Assembly (NCBI GenBank): GCA_029547045.1
Contig: JAKPQL010000083.1
Location: forward strand, 1-64,000
Source: Deltaproteobacteria bacterium
GTDB lineage: Bacteria; Desulfobacterota; Desulfomonilia; UBA1062
Length of the DNA: 64,000 nt
Direction: 5' to 3'
Shown here: one piece after another, positions 43,399 through 51,399 of the stretch
How positions within the stretch are numbered: position 1 is the stretch's first letter
Layout: every line of letters starts with the position of its first letter
Made by a program: the position numbers and the translations under genes
Notes under the pieces: generated by a model
Told to the model about the DNA's origin: nothing
Databases searched by the model: none
The model's input: the letters and a program-made list of their open reading frames with translations, nothing else

Positions 43399-43953
43399 AT
43401 GGGCCTGAAGACCATCCTCGCCGGATTCCTGACCAGACACCCGGCCCATGACCGCACCCGCCACCCGGACGAGGACAGGGCAGTCGGATGTTGGGCGGAA
43501 CAGCTGCTCGGGGTCGGGGAGAGGCTCGATGCCGTGGTGGCGACCTCAGAGGACCGATTCCTGACCCTGGTGGAACGGCTCCAGGATTTCGAGGACATGA
43601 GTTCACGTTCCCACGAGATGGTGGAGCTCATGAGCGGGGAAGGCATCCGAAAAACAACCGAGGGCCTGCGGGACATCCTGCAGGAGCTCAGGCTGAACCT
43701 GGAGAACCCAGACCACTCCACGGAGCGGACCAGGGCGGTGTTCCACGAGCACCTGCGGGCCATCAGGAGCCTCACCTCCTGCCTTGACGAGTTCGGCATG
43801 CTCGTCATGAACCTCTCCATGATGGGCTTCCTCACCCGGATGGAGAATGCCACCCTCTCTGCGAACTCCGGGGGCTTCGCAAGCCTCAGCGACGACGTGC
43901 GGCTCCTGGCGGACACGATCAAGGCCAAAACTCACCATACGGTCCGGCTCTGA
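43399..43953 (+). CDS. Soluble chemoreceptor-like protein, N-terminal piece (frameshifted)
   Basis: 184 residues from ATG 43399, five bases after the CheB-like stop. It is helical and has no membrane segment or HAMP domain. The end FASLSDDVRLLADTIKAK resembles the chemoreceptor signalling pattern (compare ADEVRKLAE). The frame stops at 43951 within what appears to be the middle of the protein, and homologous-looking sequence continues one frame over. Reading AAA instead of AAAA at 43927-43930 would fuse the two frames into one protein of about 380 residues. Confidence 0.6.
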   Translation: MGLKTILAGFLTRHPAHDRTRHPDEDRAVGCWAEQLLGVGERLDAVVATSEDRFLTLVERLQDFEDMSSRSHEMVELMSGEGIRKTTEGLRDILQELRLNLENPDHSTERTRAVFHEHLRAIRSLTSCLDEFGMLVMNLSMMGFLTRMENATLSANSGGFASLSDDVRLLADTIKAKTHHTVRL

Positions 43954-43957
43954 GTCG

Positions 43958-44545
43958 GTGCACGCGTATCTGGTCCGCGCCCTGGGGGAGATATCCGTCT
44001 TCGAGACCATCAAGGGGGAACAGACGCGCACCATGCTGGACAATGCCTTCAAGAACCACCGGTCCCTTCTGGATAGGCATGCCGCAGCCTCGGGCTCAGC
44101 GCTGCGGATCGATCAGGGCACCCGGAAGATCACAGCCAGCATCGCAGAGATCGTCATGTCCCTGCAGTTCCACGACATCACCCGACAGACGGTTGTCACG
44201 GACCGGCTGGTGGAGAGGCTGAGAGACCTCATCACATCGCTCCACGACATCAACAAGGCCATACGGACCATGCTCTCGGAACTGTGTGACCTGGGCGGAT
44301 CACTCGTGCGGGATACCGAGGACGCGGCGACCCACACCGCGGTTCACCGGGAGATCGAGACGGCACTGAACGGGGTCAGACAGACCCTTGCCGGGATCAT
44401 CGACAATGCCAGGAAGAGAAACCCGGGCGCGCTCCTCGAAGCGTCCTCACCGTTCTTTGCCGCCATCGACCGCCTCTACACCATGGAAAGCGAGCGCGCC
44501 ATACACCTCAGGCACCTCGAGGCTTCATCCGGGAGCAGAGACTAA
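43958..44545 (+). CDS. Soluble chemoreceptor-like protein, C-terminal piece (frameshifted)
   Basis: About 195 residues in the frame +1 to the preceding piece. The tract IAEIVMSLQFHDITRQTVVT is the MxLQFxDITRQ motif found in deltaproteobacterial methyl-accepting proteins and in CheZ-like proteins. Long heptad helices continue to the end (LHDINKAIRTMLSELCDLG, DRLYTMESERAIHL). A GTG at 43958, five bases after the upstream stop, could allow coupled reinitiation, but it lacks a ribosome site. A single-base frameshift in the AAAA run at 43927 is the simplest explanation. Confidence 0.55.
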   Translation: MHAYLVRALGEISVFETIKGEQTRTMLDNAFKNHRSLLDRHAAASGSALRIDQGTRKITASIAEIVMSLQFHDITRQTVVTDRLVERLRDLITSLHDINKAIRTMLSELCDLGGSLVRDTEDAATHTAVHREIETALNGVRQTLAGIIDNARKRNPGALLEASSPFFAAIDRLYTMESERAIHLRHLEASSGSRD

Positions 44546-44765
44546 GCCATGGCCCCGGTCGAAGCAGGCGACACGGGCGGAAACCTGGAGCTGTTCTGAT
44601 GGAAAGACGCTGCAGCAGACATACTTGCCGGGGTGCACCGGAACCCTCCCCTGGGGCCGGGCTGCGTGGGGATGCACCCGGTCACCGGCCGATGGGACTG
44701 CTGAGGGGGCGAACCGGCTGACGCCGGATCGTCCTGACGTTCCATCCATTGGCCCGTTGCCTTGG

Positions 44766-44796
44766 ACCCTGCCCTTACTTCCGGTGGGGTTTTTTT
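44766..44796 (+). terminator. Possible Rho-independent terminator after the chemoreceptor-like gene
   Basis: A short stem (ACCC 44766-44769 / GGGT 44787-44790) is followed by seven Ts ending at 44796. The stem is weak; the T run is the stronger evidence. Confidence 0.35.
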
Positions 44797-44849
44797 CTCC
44801 TGACCCCATGGTCTGCACCGGGGAATGGATGGATCAGGCCCCTCTCTTT

Positions 44850-44869
44850 CTATGGCACGCTCACCATAG
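44850..44869. promoter_or_regulatory. Candidate enhancer site for the sigma-54 promoter
   Basis: CTATGG (44850-44855) and CCATAG (44864-44869) form a perfect 6-base inverted repeat with an 8-base spacer. TATGGCACG occurs twice here (44851 and 44872). The repeat is centred about 150 bases upstream of the predicted start, a typical UAS distance. Confidence 0.4.
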
Positions 44870-44983
44870 ATTATGGCACGGAGACCATTTCGTCTTACTG
44901 TATTACCAGTCTATACGGCACCGGGTATTCTCCACCCCCCGATATAACAGGATGATTCCGTGAGCCGGCCACGGCCTGGTCCC

Positions 44984-45000
44984 TTGGCACAAAACTGGCA
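44984..45000 (+). promoter_or_regulatory. Sigma-54-type promoter before the zinc-ribbon gene
   Basis: TTGGCACAAAACTGGCA has a perfect -24 element and keeps the GG/GC spacing; the -12 element has TGGC in place of TTGC. The start would be near 45012, 40 bases before the ATG at 45052. Confidence 0.6.
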
Positions 45001-45051
45001 GATACATGCGCACAAGGTCAGAAACAGGTTCCACAGGGAAAGGAGATCACC

Positions 45052-45279
45052 ATGCAGACGGCACTGAAGCTTGACAGGTGTGCATGCGGCGTCCATTCCG
45101 ATACATCCTGCGCCGGGTGCGGAGCACCGGTATGCAGGAAATGCGGCCATCAGGAGATCGCATCCACCGATCCGGCGCGCATCGTGGTAATCCACTACTG
45201 CCACACATGCACTGCAGACCCAAAGAAAAACACCTGGGGCACCCTGTACTGGGACGGCCTCAAGGCATTGTATATCTGA
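45052..45279 (+). CDS. Small cysteine-rich, zinc-ribbon-like protein
   Basis: A 75-residue protein with a strong ribosome site (GGAAAGGAG) before the ATG. The metal-ligand pattern is CACGVHSDTSCAGCGAPVC, then RKCG, and HYCHTC near residue 50, giving eight Cys and several His in an arrangement like B-box or cross-brace zinc fingers. There is no signal peptide or membrane helix. It stands alone behind a sigma-54-type promoter. I do not recognise a family; zinc binding is inferred from the motif, and nucleic-acid or protein binding are both possible. Confidence 0.75.
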   Translation: MQTALKLDRCACGVHSDTSCAGCGAPVCRKCGHQEIASTDPARIVVIHYCHTCTADPKKNTWGTLYWDGLKALYI

Positions 45280-45393
45280 ACACGCGAGCAGACATGGGGG
45301 CGAGCTTCCCATCTGACCGCAAGGGACAGCTCGAAGCGCTTTCACACCACGATCCACTCATCATCGCACACAGGAGGCGCACCCCATCATGAC

Positions 45394-45459
45394 GGGCTGA
45401 TGGCGTACCGCAACACGCCACCGCACCGAATGAACCGCCATCAGCCCACCCTTGCGGTA
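45394..45459. repeat. Interleaved inverted repeats with pseudoknot topology
   Basis: Arm A GGGCTGATGGCG (45394-45405) is perfectly complementary to 45436-45447, and arm B TACCGCAA (45406-45413), directly next to A, to 45452-45459. The order A-B-A'-B' means the stems can form together only as an H-type pseudoknot, or alternate. The element lies in the 231-base gap between the convergent zinc-ribbon and MFS genes; nothing else was seen there. It may be a terminator or a structured RNA. Confidence 0.6.
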
Positions 45460-45510
45460 TTCTGAGAAAGAACCCTTCCCCACACGCCGCAATGCGCATG
45501 CATGAGGGCT

Positions 45511-46929
45511 TCAGCGATCATCCTCCCTGCCCGGCGGCCTGACATCACCCCGTGCGAGGGAGGCCGCAATCCCCGGGATGCAGAGCGCGCTGAAGAACAG
45601 GATGCCCGTACGGAAGGCATGCATGAAGGACCCTGCGGAATCGGGCGTGATCCGTACGTGCCCGATGATCAGGGAGAAGAGCACCAGTACGATCCCCATG
45701 CTGAACGCCTGGCCCGTAATGCGCATGGTGGCGATCATGCTGGATGCCACCCCGTAGTCGGCCCTCGACACGGAGCTCATGACCGCGTTGGTGTTGGGGG
45801 AGGAGAAAAGCGAGAACCCGACGCCGAGGACCACGAGGCAACCCACCAGGACCCCTGTAGCGCTGTTGCCGCCCATGAAGGCGAGGGCCATCAGGCCCGC
45901 TGACGTCACGGCCATTCCTGTGGAGGCCAGGATGCGGGGCTCCAATCGGTCCGACAGGCGCCCCGTCAGGGGGGAGAGCGCGGTCATGACCGCCGGCTGG
46001 GTCACCAGGACAAGCCCTGCCTGAGAAGGGCTCATGCCCTTGACGTACTGGAGAAAAAGGCTGAGCAGGAAGCCGGTGGAGAAGGTGGCGCTGTAATGGA
46101 TGAAAGCGGCCAGGTTCGACCATGCGAATACGCGGTTTTCCTTCAGGAGTCTGAGGTCGAGGACCGGTGAGACGTGGTTCCTCTCCCAGAGCAGGAACCC
46201 GGCCATGGCACAGATGCCCGTGCAGAGGAGCACGATCCCGGTCCGTGCTGGCAGCAGCGAGAACCCGAGCATCAGACAGACAAGGCCCACGGAATAGATG
46301 AGCGACCCCGCGAGGTCGAACCCTCGGGAGACCCTGTCCGCATGGTCTTCCTCGACACAGAACAGCACCATCAGGAACGCGCAGCCCCCCAGCACCGCGG
46401 CCAGCAGAAAGATGCCCTTCCAGCCGAAGCCTTCGGTGAGAACCCCGCCGATGAACGGACCCGCGGTGAGGCCGGCGTACACCGCGCCCACGGTGATGCC
46501 GATGGCACGGCCCCTGCGGGAAGGGCTCGTGACGGCGGTGAGGATGGCCATGGAGGTGCTGAAGATCATGGCCCCGCCAAGGCCCTGGAGGGCACGGAGC
46601 GCCAGGAACATCCAGGCGCCCGGCGCAAGGGGCATGAACAGACTCGTCAGCGAGAAGACGAGGATGCCCGAGACGAAGATCCTCTTTCTGCCCAGGATGT
46701 CGGATGCCCTGCCCAGGGGGAGGAGGAACACGGCCGACGCGATGATGTACGCGGTGGTGACCCAGCCGATGAGCACGGCGTCCATGCCGAAGGACACTCC
46801 GATGGCGGGCAGGGCGATATTCACGGAAGACCCCATGAAGGGCGTGAGGAACGAGGAGATGGAGGCGATGACGAGCACGCTGCCCTCGCCCCCGTGGCCC
46901 TGCCCATGATCCCGCACGGAGCCTCTCAT
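45511..46929 (-). CDS. MFS transporter, EmrB/QacA (DHA2) type
   Basis: A 472-residue integral membrane protein with about 14 hydrophobic segments. The MFS motif A appears as LGRASDILGRKRIFVSG, motif C-like sequence as GAVYAGLTAGPFIGGVLTEG, and the N-terminal helix has SFLTPFMGSSVNIALPAIGV, typical of proton-coupled multidrug exporters. ATG 46929 is taken as start; 46953 is also possible. The gene lies just downstream of an NtrC-type regulator on the same strand (34 bases), so it may be part of that operon. Substrate unknown. Confidence 0.88.
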   Translation of the reverse strand: MRGSVRDHGQGHGGEGSVLVIASISSFLTPFMGSSVNIALPAIGVSFGMDAVLIGWVTTAYIIASAVFLLPLGRASDILGRKRIFVSGILVFSLTSLFMPLAPGAWMFLALRALQGLGGAMIFSTSMAILTAVTSPSRRGRAIGITVGAVYAGLTAGPFIGGVLTEGFGWKGIFLLAAVLGGCAFLMVLFCVEEDHADRVSRGFDLAGSLIYSVGLVCLMLGFSLLPARTGIVLLCTGICAMAGFLLWERNHVSPVLDLRLLKENRVFAWSNLAAFIHYSATFSTGFLLSLFLQYVKGMSPSQAGLVLVTQPAVMTALSPLTGRLSDRLEPRILASTGMAVTSAGLMALAFMGGNSATGVLVGCLVVLGVGFSLFSSPNTNAVMSSVSRADYGVASSMIATMRITGQAFSMGIVLVLFSLIIGHVRITPDSAGSFMHAFRTGILFFSALCIPGIAASLARGDVRPPGREDDR

Positions 46930-46963
46930 GACACTGCACCGGATGCCCGGCATCCCCGGACGC

Positions 46964-48403
46964 CTACGGCAGCCTCTCCCGCTTCCTGGTGAGCCCGTAC
47001 TTCTCCACCTTGAGGTAGAACGTCTTGTAGTTCAGCCCAGACTCGCGGGCCGCTTCGGCGATGACCCCCCCGTGCTTCTCCAGCAGGTGGGCGAAGTACC
47101 TCCGCTCGAACTGCTCGAGGATGGCCTTCTTGATGGCGTGGTAATCGTTCCCCTCACCCGCATCCACGAGGATGGAGGGTTCCTCGGGGGCGGACGCGGC
47201 CTTTTCGCCGCCCGCCTGGGCGAGGATCCGGCCGAGTTCAGGGAAGTCCGTGATGAGTTCGGCGCGCGTGGACACCATGGCGTGCTGGATGATGTTCTCC
47301 ATCTCCCGGACATTGCCCGGCCATGAGTAGGCCTCGAGCTGCGCCATGGCGGCGCTCGAGATCCCGCGCACCGGGGAAGCGAGCTTCTTGGAGTACTTGC
47401 CGATGAAGTGCCCGGCGAGCCTCGATATGTCCTCCCTGCGTTCCCGCAGCGGCGGCACGATGATGGGCAGGACGCTGATGCGGTAGTAGAGGTCTTCCCG
47501 GAAGACCTCCTTGCGGATCATGTCCTGGACGGGCCGGTTCGTGGCGCAGATGACCCGGAAGTCGAGCTCGATCTCGCGGTTGCTGCCGAGCCGGGTGATC
47601 CGGTGGTCTTCCAGCACGCGCAGGATCTTGGCCTGGAGATCCAGCGGGATGTCGCCGATCTCGTCCAAGAAGATGGTGCCGGTGTGCGCCTTCTCGAATT
47701 TTCCGATGCGCTGGCTGATGGCCCCGCTGAAGGCGCCCTTCTCGTGGCCGAAGAACTCGGACTCCAGCAGGTTCACCGGGATGGCGGCGCAGTTGATCAC
47801 CACGAAGGGCTTGGAGCGGCGGTCGCTGCGCGAGTGGATGGACCGGGCGATGAGTTCCTTTCCGGTACCGGTCTCGCCCAGGATGAGCACGGTGAGGTCC
47901 GTCTCTGCGGCGGTGAGGATCTGCTCGTAGAGACGCTGCATCTTCGGGTGGGACCCCACGAGCTGGTCGAGGCCCTCGGTGTGCTGCTGGATCTGCCCCT
48001 TGAGCTCGATGTTCTCCTTCAGGATCTCGTGCTGCCTGAGCATCTTGGTGAGCGAGATCTCCAGGGTGTCCATGTTGAAGGGTTTTTCCAGGAAGTCGTA
48101 GGCCCCGTACTTCATGGCCTCCACTGCCCCGGATATGCTCCCGAAGGCCGTGACCACCACAACGTACGTCGTGGGGTAGCGGTTGTGGATCTCCCTGAGC
48201 AGTGCATACCCGTCCATGCGGGGCATCTTGATGTCGGTGATGACGATGTCGTGGCGGACCGCCTCGATCTTCTCCAGGGCATCGAGGCCGTCGCACGCCG
48301 TGTCTATCTGGAGTTCGAGGCTGGACTGCTCCAGGGCGTCCCGGAGCTGCTCGAGGAAGACCTCTTCGTCATCAACGAGCAGGATTTTTTTTCTTTCTTC
48401 CAC
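46964..48403 (-). CDS. NtrC-family sigma-54-dependent response regulator
   Basis: A 479-residue protein. The receiver has ILLVDDEEVFLEQL, Asp in IVITDIKMPRMDG and Lys in FLEKPF. The AAA+ domain has Walker A LGETGTGKELIARSIH, the sigma-54 contact loop GAFSGA (Ser for the usual Thr of GAFTGA), Walker B GTIFLDEIGDIP and the switch region. A Fis-type helix-turn-helix ends the protein (AARESGLNYKTFYLKVEKYG). The start is GTG 48403 with GAGG upstream, overlapping the kinase gene by 32 bases. Confidence 0.94.
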   Translation of the reverse strand: MEERKKILLVDDEEVFLEQLRDALEQSSLELQIDTACDGLDALEKIEAVRHDIVITDIKMPRMDGYALLREIHNRYPTTYVVVVTAFGSISGAVEAMKYGAYDFLEKPFNMDTLEISLTKMLRQHEILKENIELKGQIQQHTEGLDQLVGSHPKMQRLYEQILTAAETDLTVLILGETGTGKELIARSIHSRSDRRSKPFVVINCAAIPVNLLESEFFGHEKGAFSGAISQRIGKFEKAHTGTIFLDEIGDIPLDLQAKILRVLEDHRITRLGSNREIELDFRVICATNRPVQDMIRKEVFREDLYYRISVLPIIVPPLRERREDISRLAGHFIGKYSKKLASPVRGISSAAMAQLEAYSWPGNVREMENIIQHAMVSTRAELITDFPELGRILAQAGGEKAASAPEEPSILVDAGEGNDYHAIKKAILEQFERRYFAHLLEKHGGVIAEAARESGLNYKTFYLKVEKYGLTRKRERLP

Positions 48404-50726
48404 GAATGTCCTCGCTGTCGTTCCGGCCTGCGCCGGCCTCACGCTCCCCGGCCGATGCCCTCGCCGGCCCTCCCTGCTCACGGGGGAGCCTGATCACGAA
48501 CTCCGTGCCCCTACCCTTTTCGCTTCTCGCCTCGATCTCGCCGTGGTGCATGTCGATGACCTTCATGACCAGTGCCAGTCCCAGGCCTGTCCCCTTCGCC
48601 TTCTTCGTGAAGAACGGCTGGAAGATCCTGGCCAGGTCCTCCTGCTCGATGCCCGATCCCGTATCGGCGAGGCGGATCTCCACTGCGTCCTCGCAGAAGG
48701 TCTCCGTACCGCGGCTGAATGTATGGCGCTTGATCACGGCGGTGGATATCCTGAACGTGCCGCCCTCGGGCATGGCGTCCAGCGCGTTCTCGATGATGTT
48801 CTCGAAGACCTGGCGGAGCTGGATGCCGTCCGCCACCACGGTGTCCGCGTCCGGGTCGAAGGATGTCTCCACGCGGACCCGGCGCCTCTCGAGGGCCTCG
48901 GTCTGGTTGAAGAGCAGTCCTTCGACGATGTTGCTGATGCGGTGTGGCCTGGGCCGCAGCTCGCCCGTGCGGGTCCATTCGAGGATCTGGGTGACGAATT
49001 TCTCCAGGTTGTCCACCCCGTTCCTCACGCCCTCGAGCTGCCTGCGCTGGCGGGCGTCCATGGCCAGCGATCCGGAGAGCAGCTCCACGCCGGTCTTGAT
49101 CTTCTGGAGGGGGTTGCGCACCTCGTGGGCCACATGCGCGGACATCTCGCCCAGGATGGCCATCTTCCTCGCCTGCTCCAGGTCGCGCTGCATCTGTTTG
49201 ACCTCGGTGATGTCCATGATGGACACGATGCTCTGCATGGTGCCGGGGATCATGCCGATGGTGAGGAAGGACTCCCGGATGCGGCCGAACTTGTCCCGGA
49301 AGCGGAACTCATACTGGGACGGCACGTCCGGCGCACCCTGGCGTCTGGCCTTGGAGTAGGCCTTCATCCGTTCCACGTCCTCGGGGTGCACCACCTCGGT
49401 CCAGCGCATCTTCCCGATGATCTCCTCCTTGGTGAAGCCGCTGAGCCGCTCCATCTGGTTGTTGGCAAAGGTGACCGTGTAGTCTTCGTCCAGGATCATC
49501 ATGGCAGTGCCGGTGTGCTCCACGGTGGCGCGGTACTTGGCCTCGCTGGCGCGGAGCGCCTTCTGGGCCTCGCGCTTCTCCGTGATGTCGCGGATCACGT
49601 TCTGCGTGGCCGGCCTGCCCTCGTACTCGATGACCGAGGGCGTGATCTCGAAGGCCCGCCAGTTCTCGTCCCTGCTCTTCAGCGCGATCTCGTACTGCTC
49701 GGGCACCTTCTCACCCCGGATGCGCTTGTCGTAGCGGGCCTCGATCATGTGCGCGAGTTCGGGCCGCACGATATCCTTGAGGCCCATGTCCGCGATCTCC
49801 TCCTCGGAGTATCCCAGGAGCTCCCGGAAGGCCGGGTTCGTGTACCTGAACCGGTGGTCCTGGTAGACGAAGATGCCGTCAGCGGTCTTCTCCACGAGCA
49901 TCCGGTACTTCTGCTCGGACTCCTTCAGCCTGTTCTCCACGGCCTTCATGGGCCGCAGATCGCGGAACACGCTGATGGCCGCCACGGGCCTGCCCTCGGA
50001 ATAGAGGTACGAGATGGACAGCGAGATGGGGATGAGGGTCCCGCCCTTGGAGTGGACCCACGTCTCCTCGCCCACGACCCAGCGCGGGTTCTCCTCGGTG
50101 CCCTCGTCCAGGATGGCCAGGATCCGGTCGCGTTCGCCCTCCACCAGGAACTGGGCGATGTTGGTCCTGTGGCTGAGCATGTCGTCTGCGCTGAACCCCG
50201 TGATCTCCTCGGCGGCCCGGTTGAAGATGAGCGCCCTGCCCTTCAGGTCCGAGGCCACGATGGCGTCCGACGAGCTGGCGATGAGTCCTGCCAGGAACTT
50301 GTTCGAGGACTCCATGCTCTGCTCCATCCCCTTGCGCCGGGTGATGTCGCGGCAGATGTTCAGGGTGGCGGGAATGCCCCCCGAGAGCTTGATGGCCGAG
50401 GTGGACAGGGAGATGGTGCGCTCATTGCCGGCCTTGGTGACGAAGATCATGTCGAGCCTGCGGGGGCGGACCTCGTCGCCGTTGATGAAGGCCTCGCAGC
50501 GCTTTTCCATGGGTCGCCACGCGTCCTTGTGCATGACGTCCCTGAAGCCCATCTCCTCGAGTTCCTCGGCCGAGTATCCGAGCATCCGCTCGAAGGCGGG
50601 GTTTACATAATGGAAGCGCCCTCCCTGGTAGACGAAGATGCCCTCGTAGGCCATCTCCACGATAGTCTCGTAGATGGCCTTGCTGAACTTCTTCGACTTC
50701 AGGTGCGCGGCGTCGTGGGCATGCAT
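48372..50726 (-). CDS. Four-PAS sensor histidine kinase, partner of the NtrC-type regulator
   Basis: A 784-residue soluble kinase. Four PAS domains (residues about 15-135, 140-265, 270-390, 395-520) each carry a YTNPAF-like or IFNRAAE core; the first and third are notably alike (GIFVYQGGRFHYVNPAFERM and GIFVYQDHRFRYTNPAFREL). Then HisKA with phospho-His in AHVAHEVRNPLQKIKTG and the ATPase domain (ENIIENALDAMPEGG, DTGSGIEQED, GTGLGLALV). The C-terminal tail is basic. The overlap with the regulator gene shows they form a two-component pair. No Shine-Dalgarno sequence precedes the ATG. Confidence 0.92.
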   Translation of the reverse strand: MHAHDAAHLKSKKFSKAIYETIVEMAYEGIFVYQGGRFHYVNPAFERMLGYSAEELEEMGFRDVMHKDAWRPMEKRCEAFINGDEVRPRRLDMIFVTKAGNERTISLSTSAIKLSGGIPATLNICRDITRRKGMEQSMESSNKFLAGLIASSSDAIVASDLKGRALIFNRAAEEITGFSADDMLSHRTNIAQFLVEGERDRILAILDEGTEENPRWVVGEETWVHSKGGTLIPISLSISYLYSEGRPVAAISVFRDLRPMKAVENRLKESEQKYRMLVEKTADGIFVYQDHRFRYTNPAFRELLGYSEEEIADMGLKDIVRPELAHMIEARYDKRIRGEKVPEQYEIALKSRDENWRAFEITPSVIEYEGRPATQNVIRDITEKREAQKALRASEAKYRATVEHTGTAMMILDEDYTVTFANNQMERLSGFTKEEIIGKMRWTEVVHPEDVERMKAYSKARRQGAPDVPSQYEFRFRDKFGRIRESFLTIGMIPGTMQSIVSIMDITEVKQMQRDLEQARKMAILGEMSAHVAHEVRNPLQKIKTGVELLSGSLAMDARQRRQLEGVRNGVDNLEKFVTQILEWTRTGELRPRPHRISNIVEGLLFNQTEALERRRVRVETSFDPDADTVVADGIQLRQVFENIIENALDAMPEGGTFRISTAVIKRHTFSRGTETFCEDAVEIRLADTGSGIEQEDLARIFQPFFTKKAKGTGLGLALVMKVIDMHHGEIEARSEKGRGTEFVIRLPREQGGPARASAGEREAGAGRNDSEDIRGRKKKNPAR

Positions 50727-50736
50727 ATATGCGGGG

Positions 50737-50766
50737 AAAATACACGATGTCTGGGGTGTCTATCAA
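50737..50766 (-). promoter_or_regulatory. Possible sigma-70 promoter for the kinase/NtrC operon
   Basis: On the minus strand TTGATA (50761-50766) and TATTTT (50737-50742) are 18 bases apart. Transcription would begin near 50730, almost at the ATG, implying a leaderless message, or a downstream start. Confidence 0.4.
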
Positions 50767-50803
50767 CAGAAAAGGGGGGTGGGATTCCGTGAGGGACAGC
50801 GGA

Positions 50804-51319
50804 TCAGGCCTTGAACTTGCCGAAGTCCTCCGGGTTCATCTTCTCCAGGATCTCCTTGAGCTTCTCGGTGTCCTGTTCGAAGCCAACCATGACCTTACCC
50901 GCGCTGGACTTGGCATCCACGCGGATGGCGTCCTTGATCACGTGGTCTGCCACGTAGATGGCGGACTTGGTGCGCAGGGCAACGGCAATGGCGTCGGACG
51001 GCCGTGCGTCTATGGTCAGCCGCGACCCGCCATGGGCCACGGTGATGAGCGCATAAAAGACGTTCTCCCGGATGTCCACCACCTCGATCTTCTCGATGAC
51101 GGCGCCCAGGGTCTCCACGAGGGACTTGAAGAGGTCGTGAGTCATGGGCCGGGAGTATTGGACCCCTTCCAGGGCCGCTGCGATGGCGCTCGCCTCCATG
51201 ATGCCGATCCAGATGGGGAGGATGAACTTGCCCTCGAGGTCGCGGAGCACCACGATGGGCGCGTTGTTGGTGGGGTCAAGGGCGATGCCCGCCACCTTCA
51301 TTTCCACGAAACCGGCCAT
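50804..51319 (-). CDS. Bifunctional nuclease (BFN/DUF151) family protein
   Basis: A 171-residue protein. The ATG at 51319 gives MAGFVEMKVAGIALDPTNN, followed by PIVVLRDLEGKFILPIWIGI, EASAIAAALEGVQYSRPMTH and LTIDARPSDAIAVALRTKS, all conserved in this family. AGGAGGAG lies six bases before the start. Members have been described as RNase/DNase in plants and are widespread in bacteria near DNA-handling genes. The C-terminal tail is charged (EKLKEILEKMNPEDFG). Confidence 0.88.
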   Translation of the reverse strand: MAGFVEMKVAGIALDPTNNAPIVVLRDLEGKFILPIWIGIMEASAIAAALEGVQYSRPMTHDLFKSLVETLGAVIEKIEVVDIRENVFYALITVAHGGSRLTIDARPSDAIAVALRTKSAIYVADHVIKDAIRVDAKSSAGKVMVGFEQDTEKLKEILEKMNPEDFGKFKA

Positions 51320-51341
51320 GGGAGACTCCTCCTGATCTGTA

Positions 51342-51370
51342 AGATTAAGACCGCCCACCCGAATAGTCAA
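51342..51370 (-). promoter_or_regulatory. Sigma-70 promoter for the bifunctional nuclease gene
   Basis: On the minus strand TTGACT (51365-51370) and TAATCT (51342-51347) are 17 bases apart. The start near 51335 gives a leader of about 16 bases carrying AGGAGGAG. Confidence 0.5.
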
Positions 51371-51399
51371 TACTTCATCAACCCCACAGAGCCTGTCTC

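Larger units (their letters stand above)
44546..45051 (+). other. 506-base gap: terminator region, candidate UAS and sigma-54 promoter
   Basis: No credible coding sequence was seen. The first third is GC-rich with stem-forming repeats, including GGGTGCA (44631-44637) / TGCACCC (44673-44679). A weak ACCC/GGGT stem ahead of seven Ts at 44790-44796 may end the upstream operon. A 6-base inverted repeat at 44850-44869 and a sigma-54-type promoter at 44984-45000 belong to the downstream gene. Confidence 0.5.

Noticed and set aside
44581-44710. Possible riboswitch in the structured GC-rich segment after the chemoreceptor-like gene
   Set aside because: No match to the cobalamin, TPP, SAM or c-di-GMP consensus cores I know, and the next gene has its own promoter further downstream.
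48183-50792. An 869-residue plus-strand open frame across the four-PAS kinase
   Set aside because: Antisense shadow without domains; the kinase on the minus strand has clear motifs.
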